In this document: positions 1 to 5,220 of the stretch, in pieces | Layout of the letters: each line of letters begins with the position of its first letter | How positions within the stretch are numbered: position 1 is the stretch's first letter | NCBI GenBank assembly: GCA_044359885.1 | Contig: JBIKLI010000291.1 | Location: 1 to 5,643 of the forward strand | Source of the DNA: CAIOSQ01 sp044359885 | GTDB taxonomy: Bacteria; Pseudomonadota; Alphaproteobacteria; CACIAM-22H2 | Direction: 5' to 3' | DNA length: 5,643 nt | Notes under the pieces: generated by a model | Database searches by the model: none | Told to the model about the DNA's origin: nothing | What the model saw: the letters and a program-made list of their open reading frames with translations, nothing else | Made by a program: the position numbers and the translations under genes

Positions 1-2
1 GC

Positions 3-509
3 GCCGTCGAACTCGCCGAGACGATCGTCCTCGGACGGACCCGCGGCCTCCGTGCCGCGGATCGCCCCGTTTGCGCTTCCGACGCGCTGATCGGAATCGG
101 CCTGCCGGCCGACTGCGTGGCCCCCATCATCGCGTTGTCGACCGAGGTTCGATTCCCCGACGGCGGGATGATCCTGAAAGCGGGCGACGCGTCCGAAGCC
201 GCCTATCTGCTGCTTTCCGGAGAAGTTCTCATCAGCCTCGGCGCAGGTGACGGCAAGCCGGCGGCACGCCTTGCGGTGCTCGCGCCGGGCGTGCTCTTCG
301 GGGAGACCGCCCTCCTCGGACAGTCCCGGCGGACGGCCGACGCCACCGCGCGCGGCGACGTCGTCTGCCTGCGCATCAATGGGGCCGACATCGCCCAGCT
401 GCGTGAAAACTCGCCGGAGATCGCCTGGCGGTTCCTGGCGACCGTGGCACGCCAGCTCGCGATCCATCTGCGCACCGCGAACGTGACCATCGCGAAATTC
501 GAGGCCTAG
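3..509 (+). CDS. C-terminal part of a protein with a cyclic-nucleotide-binding domain (5' end outside window)
   Basis: The frame is open from the left edge to TAG at 507-509. An internal GTG at 117 lies inside the domain fold, so the true start is upstream of the window. The domain runs from about position 78 to 470. It shows the usual beta-roll opening (FPDGGMILKAGD, then YLLLSGEV) and a phosphate-binding cassette with FGE followed by RRTAD, the Glu and Arg expected to hold the ribose-phosphate of cAMP or cGMP. The roughly 25 residues before it (AVELAETIVLGRTRGLRA) resemble the end of a STAS domain and its linker. STAS followed by cNMP-binding is a known tail of SLC26/SulP anion permeases and of some GlsA-type glutaminases; the part seen here cannot separate the two. 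The domain's role would be regulation of the missing N-terminal part. No neighbour obviously belongs with it, and 88 bp separate it from the next gene. The domain call is firm; the parent protein is inference. Confidence 0.8.
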   Translation, partial: AVELAETIVLGRTRGLRAADRPVCASDALIGIGLPADCVAPIIALSTEVRFPDGGMILKAGDASEAAYLLLSGEVLISLGAGDGKPAARLAVLAPGVLFGETALLGQSRRTADATARGDVVCLRINGADIAQLRENSPEIAWRFLATVARQLAIHLRTANVTIAKFEA

Positions 510-597
510 CCGGGCAGACGCATGCGACGCCACGCATGGCCGGGTTGCGCGGTTTCCCAATCGACGCCTGCCCGCGGGCGGCCATAGACTTCCATCC

Positions 598-1815
598 ATG
601 ACGCCGGATAGCCGCCCTCTCGCAGCCCCCGCCATGCCGCCCCAGGCCGCGACATTCGCGGTCGTTTTCTCGCTGTCGTTCTGCCACCTGCTGAACGACC
701 TCATGCAGTCGATGCTGCCGGCCATCTATCCGGTGCTGAAGGATGCGCACCGCCTCGATTTCGGCCAGATCGGGCTGATCACGCTGGCGTTCCAGTGCAC
801 GGCCTCGCTGTTCCAGCCGGTCGTCGGCATGATCACCGACCGCAAGCCGATGCCCTATTCGCTTGCCACCGGCATGGCGTCGACATTGTTCGGGCTGCTG
901 CTGCTCAGCCGCGCCGCGGACTACGCGACGATCCTGGTCGCCGCCTGTCTGGTGGGACTGGGCTCGGCGGTGTTCCACCCGGAGGCGTCGCGCGTCGCAC
1001 GCCTGGCCTCGGGTGGCCGCCACGGGCTCGCCCAGTCCCTGTTCCAGGTCGGCGGCAACGCAGGATCGGCGATCGGTCCGCTGCTGGCGGCGCTGATCGT
1101 CGTTCCGAACGGCCAGGCGAGCGTCGCCTGGTTTTCCGCCGCTGCGTTCATGGCGATGTTCGTGCTCGTCCTCGTCGGGGGATGGTATGCGCGCAACCGT
1201 CCGGCGCCCAGGACCCCTGGTGCCGGCCCCGGCGCCAGGCTCGCCTCGCAACTCGCGCAGCCCCGGGTGGCCGTCGCCCTGGCCGTCCTCGTCGCCCTGC
1301 TCTTCTCGAAGACCTTCTACAGCGCCAGCCTGAGTTCCTATTTCACCTTCTATCTGATGCGGAGGTTCGGGGTCGACGTCGAGACGGCGCAGTTCGCGCT
1401 GTTCGCCTTCCTGGTCTCGGCCCCCCTGGGTGCCCTGCTGGGCGGATGGCTCGGCGACCGGATCGGTCGCCTGCCGATCATCTGGATATCCGTGCTGGGC
1501 GCGTTGCCCTTCACGCTGGCCCTCCCGCATGTCGGACTGGCAGCGACTGTCGCGCTCGCCTTCGTCATCGGGCTGATCATGTCGTCATCGTTCTCGGCGA
1601 TCCTGGTGTTCGCCCAGGATCTGCTGCCGGGCCGCGTCGGGCTGGTCGCGGGCGTGTTCTTCGGTTTCTCTTTCGGGCTCGGCGGAATCGGCGCGGCGGC
1701 GCTCGGCGAACTTGCGGACCGGACGAGCCTCGAGACCGTGTACGCGATCTCCGCCTTCCTGCCGGCAATCGGATTGCTGGCCATATTCCTGCCGCGGCAG
1801 GTGCCGCGAATCTAG
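598..1815 (+). CDS. fsr: MFS exporter, Fsr (fosmidomycin resistance) family
   Basis: This is a 405-residue inner-membrane major facilitator, about the same length as E. coli Fsr. Hydrophobic segments fit 12 membrane helices with a cytoplasmic loop at about residues 200-220 (RPAPRTPGAGPGAR). Family marks are the first-helix signature HLLNDLMQSMLPAIYP (30-45), the MFS motif A-like loop GMITDRKPMP (77-86), VFHPEASRVAR (125-135), FQVGGNAGSAIGP (149-161), and the second motif A GGWLGDRIGR (282-291). Fsr proteins are proton-driven drug exporters; the natural substrate here is unknown and need not be fosmidomycin. The ATG at 598 has no convincing Shine-Dalgarno sequence. A second in-frame ATG at 634 is possible and would still precede the first helix, but also lacks one. 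The gene is intact, with codon use like its neighbours. It ends 52 bp before the amidohydrolase, suggesting co-transcription. The gene symbol is by family resemblance only. Confidence 0.85.
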   Translation: MTPDSRPLAAPAMPPQAATFAVVFSLSFCHLLNDLMQSMLPAIYPVLKDAHRLDFGQIGLITLAFQCTASLFQPVVGMITDRKPMPYSLATGMASTLFGLLLLSRAADYATILVAACLVGLGSAVFHPEASRVARLASGGRHGLAQSLFQVGGNAGSAIGPLLAALIVVPNGQASVAWFSAAAFMAMFVLVLVGGWYARNRPAPRTPGAGPGARLASQLAQPRVAVALAVLVALLFSKTFYSASLSSYFTFYLMRRFGVDVETAQFALFAFLVSAPLGALLGGWLGDRIGRLPIIWISVLGALPFTLALPHVGLAATVALAFVIGLIMSSSFSAILVFAQDLLPGRVGLVAGVFFGFSFGLGGIGAAALGELADRTSLETVYAISAFLPAIGLLAIFLPRQVPRI

Positions 1816-1852
1816 CCCCGGACGACGCGCGGCCGGACGACGATTCCGCGGC

Positions 1853-1858
1853 GAGGAG
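1853..1858 (+). promoter_or_regulatory. Ribosome binding site deciding the amidohydrolase start
   Basis: GAGGAG is a strong Shine-Dalgarno match. The in-frame ATG at 1859 touches it directly, leaving no spacing. The next in-frame ATG at 1868 is 9 nt downstream, a normal distance. This favours 1868 as the start. The frame is open farther upstream, but that part lies inside the exporter gene in another frame and is not coding for this protein. Confidence 0.6.
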
Positions 1859-1867
1859 ATGACCTCG

Positions 1868-3370
1868 ATGGTCCAGCCGCTACCCTGCGACCTTCTGATC
1901 ACCGGCGGCCATGTACTGACCATGGAACCGGGCGCCGCCGAATTCCGCGACGGCGCGGTGGCGATCGCAGACGGCCTCGTCCTCGCGGTGGGCGAACGCG
2001 CGACCATCGCCGCGCGTCATGCTGCCCGCACGACGCTCGACGCGTCGGGATGCGTCGTGATGCCGGGACTGGTCGACGCCTATGCGCATGCGGGCCACGG
2101 CATGATCCGCGGGCTTTTCCACCCGCAATCCGGATGGCCCGCCTATCCGCTGTACTGGCACCATACCGAAGCCGAATGGTGGCGCGCCGAGGCCGATCTT
2201 TCCGCGCTCGAAAGGCTGATGGCCGGCGTGACCACTGGCCTGTCGGTGATCGGAGCCACGCCGGCGCGGGCCGACGACACGGCCTTCGCGGACGCGAACG
2301 CCGAGGCCTATCTCGCAGCCGGCCTATCGCTGGTGATCGCCATCGGACCGCCCGATCCGATCTTTCCGCATCTGCCGCTGCCGCTCGCCGGCAGTTTCCC
2401 GGATGGCGCGGGATGGTCGGCGCGGCCATTCACCGAAGCCGAGGCGCTCGCGGTGTCCTGTGCGGTGATCCGCCGTTGGAACGGGGCGGGTGGCGGCCGC
2501 ATCGGCGTCGCACTGGCTCCGCCCTATCTTTTCGGGCGTCACGTCATGCACCGGCGCCAGCCGCATCGACTGCCCGATGCCACCGACGCTCCGGTCATGC
2601 TGGCCCACGCACGACTGATGCGCGAGGTCGCGGACAGCCATCGCGTCGCGATCCAGACCCATGTGTTCCGCGGTTCGGTCGAGTTCGCGCTGCGACATTT
2701 CGGCGAGGCCGAAGTCGAGCGACTGCTCGCCGGTCCGGTCGTCGCTGCGCATGCGAACGGCCTTTCGGAGCGGGAGATCCGGGTCCTGGGCGCGCATGGC
2801 TGCGGGATCGCGGCGGTCGCCTTCACCCATGAGAACCTCTGGTACGGCATGGCGCCGATCCCGGCGCTGGTGCGCGCCGGCTGCAAGGTGGCGATCACGA
2901 CCGACGGCGCCGCCCCCTATGCGTCGCTGGATCCCTGGCGGGAACTGTCCCGCACCGCCTGGAACCAGTGGATCGCGGCGGATACGCAGTCCGTCATGCC
3001 GCCGGAGACGCTTCTGCGCATGGTGACGATCGACGCCGCACGGGCGCTGGGACACGACGCACGTATCGGTTCGCTTGCGCCGGGAAAGGATGCCGACCTG
3101 ATCGTGGTCGATCTCGACGCCGCCCATCTGGGACCTGTGCACGATCTGCCGACCAGCCTCGCGCTCTACGCCACCGCCGCCGATGTCCGAGACGTCGTCG
3201 CCAAGGGCGAGGTGCTGCTCCGCGACCGAAGACCCACTCGGGTCGACGCGCCGGCGATCAGGGCGACGGCGCGCGAATTCGCGGCCCGTGCCGCCGCACG
3301 CGTGGATCTGGGCGCCTTCCGACGCGGCGAGGCCCGCTGGGGAGGCGGGGCGGACTGGCCGTCGCCCTGA
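1868..3370 (+). CDS. Amidohydrolase-superfamily protein (ATZ/TRZ, cytosine-deaminase-like) with altered HxH motif
   Basis: This is a 500-residue cytosolic protein of the metal-dependent amidohydrolase superfamily, which hydrolyses C-N bonds of rings, ureas and amides. The N-terminal beta-sandwich starts with DLLITGGHVLTMEPG (8-22), followed by MPGLVDAYAHAGHG (65-78) entering the TIM barrel. Candidate metal ligands are His74, His265 (IQTH), His295 (VVAAHANGL) and Asp346 (TTDGAAP). The C-terminal sandwich carries the family motif GSLAPGKDADLIVVD (401-415), and VVAKGEVLLRDR (443-454) closes it. Position 72, normally the first His of HxH, is Tyr (TAT, 2081-2083). The SN-containing loop of classic ATZ/TRZ enzymes is replaced by FTHENLWYGMAP. 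I cannot name the substrate. The unusual metal site may mark a subfamily, a weaker metal site or loss of activity. The gene is otherwise intact with normal codon use. It follows the exporter by 52 bp, so both may handle one compound, though this is inference. ATG 1859 is an alternative start. Confidence 0.85.
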   Translation: MVQPLPCDLLITGGHVLTMEPGAAEFRDGAVAIADGLVLAVGERATIAARHAARTTLDASGCVVMPGLVDAYAHAGHGMIRGLFHPQSGWPAYPLYWHHTEAEWWRAEADLSALERLMAGVTTGLSVIGATPARADDTAFADANAEAYLAAGLSLVIAIGPPDPIFPHLPLPLAGSFPDGAGWSARPFTEAEALAVSCAVIRRWNGAGGGRIGVALAPPYLFGRHVMHRRQPHRLPDATDAPVMLAHARLMREVADSHRVAIQTHVFRGSVEFALRHFGEAEVERLLAGPVVAAHANGLSEREIRVLGAHGCGIAAVAFTHENLWYGMAPIPALVRAGCKVAITTDGAAPYASLDPWRELSRTAWNQWIAADTQSVMPPETLLRMVTIDAARALGHDARIGSLAPGKDADLIVVDLDAAHLGPVHDLPTSLALYATAADVRDVVAKGEVLLRDRRPTRVDAPAIRATAREFAARAAARVDLGAFRRGEARWGGGADWPSP

Positions 3371-3914
3371 GGAAAGGATTCCCGCCGCCCGGCATGGACG
3401 CGTCCCGGGTTCGGCGGCGGCTCTGGAAGCGCTGCGGCTTGCGGAAGAACCGATAGACCATAGGTTCGAACGCTGCGATGGGCAGCGTGCCATAATCCGG
3501 CTCTATGGCGTTCCGGTCGCATTTCTCGCAGAAATAGGCCGTAATCTGGAACGCGGGATGACCACGGAATTTCTCGAGCATGGCGGCCGGAGGTCGGGTG
3601 GTTGGCGCGGTGGTAGAACTGGAAGGAGCGAGGGTCTGGCCGATGTCGTGCAGCAACGCCAGCACGACCATCTCCTCATCGGCACCGTCGCGAAGCGCCA
3701 GCGTGGCGCTCTGCAGCGAGTGGCGATGATTGTTCGTCTGCCAGCCATAGCTTGGTTCGTCCTTCGAAGACTCGAGGACCGCGAGCACTTCCATCGCCTG
3801 ACGGACGCGATGATTGAGTCCGCTCTGGCGTTCGATGGTCGTCCAGTCCACGGCGCTGCTGGTCTCGAACGTGTTGCCGGACGTCCGCTGCCAACCGGCG
3901 CCGCCGAGCGGCAC
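3258..3914 (-). pseudogene. Decayed HD-domain hydrolase/oxygenase-like gene
   Basis: The open frame encodes 218 residues from a GTG with no clear ribosome binding site. Residues 21-97 match an HD-domain family. They contain AVDWTTIERQ (21-30), YGWQTNNHRHSLQSAT (56-71) with His65 as likely first metal ligand, and the HD pair His89-Asp90 in LALLHDIG. Residues 114-158 resume the family pattern (EKFRGHPAF, then CDRNAIEPDYGTLPIAAFEPMVYRFF split at 132-157), including Asp133. Between them, residues 98-113 are a low-complexity Ser/Thr/Pro stretch where relatives carry roughly 40 residues with further His ligands. Reading the same DNA one frame over (3624 to 3571) gives FQFYHRANHPTSGRHARE, which looks like the missing family sequence. 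So a block was deleted and the frame shifted twice. After about residue 160 (near 3435) the sequence is Arg-rich and runs antisense into the end of the amidohydrolase, so the true stop is gone. HD proteins of this kind may be phosphohydrolases or, like PhnZ and TmpB, di-iron oxygenases. The product is unlikely to be active. Confidence 0.65.
3382..3420. terminator. GC-rich inverted repeat, possible terminator after the amidohydrolase
   Basis: A perfect 8-bp stem pairs CCGCCGCC (3382-3389) with GGCGGCGG (3413-3420) around a 23-nt loop, starting 12 bp after the amidohydrolase stop. No T-run follows on the plus strand, so it is not a textbook Rho-independent terminator. Its position between convergent genes is suggestive. 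The reading frame of the minus-strand HD gene runs straight through it, which supports the view that the HD gene has lost its proper stop. Confidence 0.3.
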
Positions 3915-4109
3915 GCGGATGTCGGCCCGCCACCAGTCCGAGACCTCGCGCTCAGATTCGGTCGGACCGTCCGCGACGGAATAGGCTGGTCGCCATTCAG
4001 CCGCGGATCCTGGATGCGAAATACGATTTCTCCCTGGCGCGACGCTTGGAAATCGTCTCCAGCATCTTGAAAGGTCGCGTGGCGCTCGAGCCCCGGCCGG
4101 TCGTTGCAG
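3915..4109 (-). pseudogene. Coding-like minus-strand stretch upstream of the HD gene, frameshifted, unidentified
   Basis: The HD frame stays open upstream of its GTG at 3914 and keeps strong G/C third positions back to about 3983, reading YSVADGPTESEREVSDWW and then RADIRVPLGGAGW. Farther upstream this frame loses its coding look, while the adjacent minus-strand frame gives a protein-like sequence from about 4109, including RPGLERHATFQDAGDD and GEIVFRIQDPRLNGDQ. Joining the two with a one-base change near 3983 gives a continuous GDQPYSVADG. The upstream half has weaker GC3 than the intact genes here. I do not recognise the family. It may be an N-terminal extension of the HD protein or the C-terminus of a neighbouring enzyme fused by decay. 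It also runs antisense to the proposed ribosome binding site of the binding-protein remnant, so the border between these two remains is unclear. Confidence 0.35.
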
Positions 4110-4116
4110 GGGAAGG
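4109..4116 (+). promoter_or_regulatory. Relict ribosome binding site before the binding-protein remnant
   Basis: GGGGAAGG lies 5 nt before the in-frame ACG at 4122. That spacing is what a start codon would have, and ACG differs from ATG by one transition. This supports 4122 as the former start of the signal peptide. It is inference from spacing only, and the opposite strand here has a competing coding-like reading. Confidence 0.3.
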
Positions 4117-4121
4117 TCAGG

Positions 4122-4316
4122 ACGGGTCTTCGTTGGAACCTCGCAGCCGCCCTGGCTGTCTAGTTATCGGCCGGTGCGAGCGCACAGCAATCGACGCTGC
4201 GCTTCGTTCCGCATCCTGACCTCAAGGTGGTCGATCCGGTCCACAACACCGCGGCGATCACCAACCAGCATGCCTATCTCGTTGACGATACGCTTTTCGC
4301 GTTCGATGCCGATCCG
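4122..4316 (+). pseudogene. N-terminal remnant of a family-5 (peptide/nickel type) ABC transporter substrate-binding protein
   Basis: From ACG 4122 the frame reads GLRWNLAAALAV, TAG at 4161-4163, then LSAGASAQQ: a basic residue, a hydrophobic core and an Ala-x-Ala site, as in a secretory signal peptide. The stop sits inside the core; TTG (Leu) would restore a perfect one. The mature part (STLRFVPHPDLKVVDP, then HAYLVDDTLFAFDAD) matches the N-terminus of SBP_bac_5 proteins, in which a 'leading strand, LDP, T..IT..H.Y.V.DTLF.LDA' pattern is typical. Such proteins are about 500 residues long and deliver peptides or similar ligands to Opp/Dpp-type permeases from the periplasm. Similarity ends near 4316, where the frame runs on into transposase sequence. 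Lost start codon, nonsense codon and truncation together make this a clear pseudogene. The family call rests on recognition of the pattern, without a search. Confidence 0.6.
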
Positions 4317-4700
4317 GCGCAACCGCGTCATCAAGATCAGCCAGTCTACGACCTCGCGCGCTTCCTGTCGGGGTTGCGAACGGCATGGCAGCGTGGAGAC
4401 GTGCGTCCGACATCGGCGGCGAATCCGAAGGTGAAGCGTGGGCGCCGGCGTGCGGACCCGCTGGTGTCGGTCACCGAGCAATCACGCGTCTGGTTCCTGG
4501 CCGAACCTTGGAAGACAAGTCGTGAACGCCTCGACCGTCTCCAGGCCCGACATCCCGGGGACTATCCCGATGGCCGTCTGCGTACCCTTCGGAGGCGAGT
4601 TGAGGGATGGCGGATGGAACATGCACGCGCCCTAATTCTCGGAGGGGCGGCCGACCCGGCGCCGCCTCACGCGGATGGTCCCTCGGGAGCATCCGCGTGA
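4317..4700 (+). pseudogene. C-terminal remnant of a DDE/integrase-type transposase
   Basis: Within a frame open from 4164 to TGA at 4698-4700, the part from about 4347 reads YDLARFLSGLRTAWQRGDVR, then RGRRRADPL, WFLAEPWKTSRERLDRLQ, RHPGDYPDGRLRTLRRRVEGW and RMEHARALILGG when split into pieces. I recognise this as the C-terminal tail typical of integrase-core transposases whose relatives read 'RRxDPF...W...EP..T...L..RLQ..YPG.fPdGqLRTLQRRV..WR'. The catalytic DDE core and the N-terminal helix-turn-helix are absent, so it cannot transpose. A GTG at 4227 could nominally start a 157-residue product, but it lies inside the binding-protein remnant. Arg and Trp spacing in the tail is well kept, so decay here is recent or mild. 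The exact IS family is not certain. Confidence 0.6.
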
Positions 4701-4703
4701 GGC
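4664..4703. repeat. Perfect 14-bp inverted repeat spanning the transposase stop codon
   Basis: GCCTCACGCGGATG (4664-4677) and CATCCGCGTGAGGC (4690-4703) are exact reverse complements with a 12-nt spacer. The spacer itself can add three pairs (TCC with GGA). The right arm contains the transposase TGA. No T-run follows, so a standard terminator is unlikely; an element-end structure is more plausible. Confidence 0.8.
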
Positions 4704-4743
4704 AACCGGCATAGCGCGCCGGTAAAATCGTTTGGTGAGGCAA
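4697..4743 (+). repeat. Two direct copies of GTGAGGCAA, 38 bp apart
   Basis: GTGAGGCAA occurs at 4697-4705 and again at 4735-4743. The first copy overlaps the right arm of the hairpin; the inverse GCCTCAC at 4664-4670 is a partial third copy in opposite orientation. Multiple short repeats near an end are common transposase-binding sites. The second copy ends at the A of the ATG that opens the MlrC remnant frame. Confidence 0.6.
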
Positions 4744-5198
4744 TGCGGCCTCTCATCCAGATTGTCGCGCCATGCTTCGACACGGCCGAAACCGGCCGGT
4801 TCTCGGAATCCTGGGCGGTGGAGGCCGTCGTCGAGACGCTGCATGACGGCGTATGCGTCGGACGACGCGGCATCTTCGCCGGACGCCGCATGGATCTCGG
4901 CGCATCGACGCCGCTGCGGGTGGACGACATGCGGATCACGGTCAATCCGCATCGCCAGCAGATGCTGGATCCCGTCTTCTTCGAGATGTTCGGGATGGAC
5001 ATCGCGGCGGCCCGCAGCATGGTGGTGAAGCCGCAGGGCCATTCCCGGGCCGCCTTCGACCTGTGGTTTCCACCGGAAGGGATCCTTCAGGTCGACGTGC
5101 CGGGGCTCAACATGCCGGTGCTGTCGCGCTTCGGCCATCGACGATACCCTCGCCCGATCTTTCCGCTGGATCTCGACATGCAATGGGCGCTGCCGTGA
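4743..5198 (+). pseudogene. C-terminal domain remnant of an M81 (MlrC/microcystinase C-type) peptidase
   Basis: The frame encodes 151 residues; full M81 proteins are about 500. Residues from about 18 on match the MlrC C-terminal domain: RFSESWAVEAVVETLHDG (19-36), RRMDLGASTPLRVDDMRITV (48-67), RQQMLDPVFFEMFGMDIAAA (71-90), the VVKPQGHSRAAFD segment (94-106; relatives have 'vKS..HfRA.F') and the ending VDVPGLNMPVLSRF (117-130) with RRYPRPIFPLD (133-143). The N-terminal peptidase domain with its metal ligands is missing. The first 17 residues do not look like the family and may come from the element junction. GTGAGG before the ATG is only 2 nt away, a poor ribosome binding site. The frame is the same as that of the transposase remnant and no stop separates them after TGA 4700. 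M81 genes often sit beside peptide ABC transporter genes, fitting the binding-protein remnant upstream. Expression of a stand-alone domain cannot be excluded, but a 5'-truncated pseudogene is more likely. Confidence 0.7.
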
Positions 5199-5219
5199 TC
5201 CCGGCGGCGATCCAGGCTT
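5188..5219 (+). terminator. Possible Rho-independent terminator at the end of the MlrC remnant
   Basis: CGCTGCCG (5188-5195) pairs with CGGCGGCG (5202-5209) with one T-G wobble and a 6-nt loop. A short TTTT run begins at 5218, 8 nt after the stem. The stem overlaps the remnant's stop codon and lies between convergent genes. The gap before the T-run weakens the case. Confidence 0.3.
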
Positions 5220-5220
5220 T

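Larger units (their letters stand above)
4317..4745 (+). mobile_element. Right-end remnant of an insertion sequence
   Basis: This block holds the 3' end of a transposase reading frame, a perfect hairpin over its stop codon (4664-4703) and two copies of the 9-mer GTGAGGCAA (4697-4705 and 4735-4743), the type of subterminal repeat seen at insertion-sequence ends. To the left is a truncated binding-protein gene and to the right a truncated MlrC-type gene. I found no matching left end or target-site duplication in the window, so only one end remains. The limits given are approximate: the left one is where binding-protein similarity fades, the right one follows the second 9-mer. Confidence 0.45.

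Noticed and set aside
521..538. Small inverted repeat CATGCG-N6-CGCATG after the cNMP-domain gene
   Set aside because: The stem is only 6 bp and is not followed by a T-run; too weak to call a terminator.
376..1530. Long minus-strand open frame (384 residues) opposite the cNMP and exporter genes
   Set aside because: It is antisense to two well-supported genes, is rich in Arg, Gln, Gly and Glu as expected for the complement of GC-rich coding DNA, and shows no recognisable motif.
2324..3493. Minus-strand open frame of 389 residues opposite the amidohydrolase
   Set aside because: It is a shadow of the amidohydrolase and has no family motifs; long antisense frames are common at this GC content.
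3183..4070. Plus-strand open frame of 295 residues across the HD region
   Set aside because: It begins inside the amidohydrolase in another frame and is antisense to the HD similarity; its sequence is Arg-rich and resembles no family.
4790..4801. Perfect 12-bp palindrome AACCGGCCGGTT near the start of the MlrC remnant
   Set aside because: It is made largely of alternating CCGG units, lies within the coding similarity (codons for Thr-Gly-Arg-Phe) and has no second copy nearby, so it is probably chance.
4632..5183. Minus-strand open frame of 183 residues opposite the MlrC remnant
   Set aside because: The plus strand has clear MlrC C-terminal-domain motifs over the same DNA; the minus-strand frame has none.
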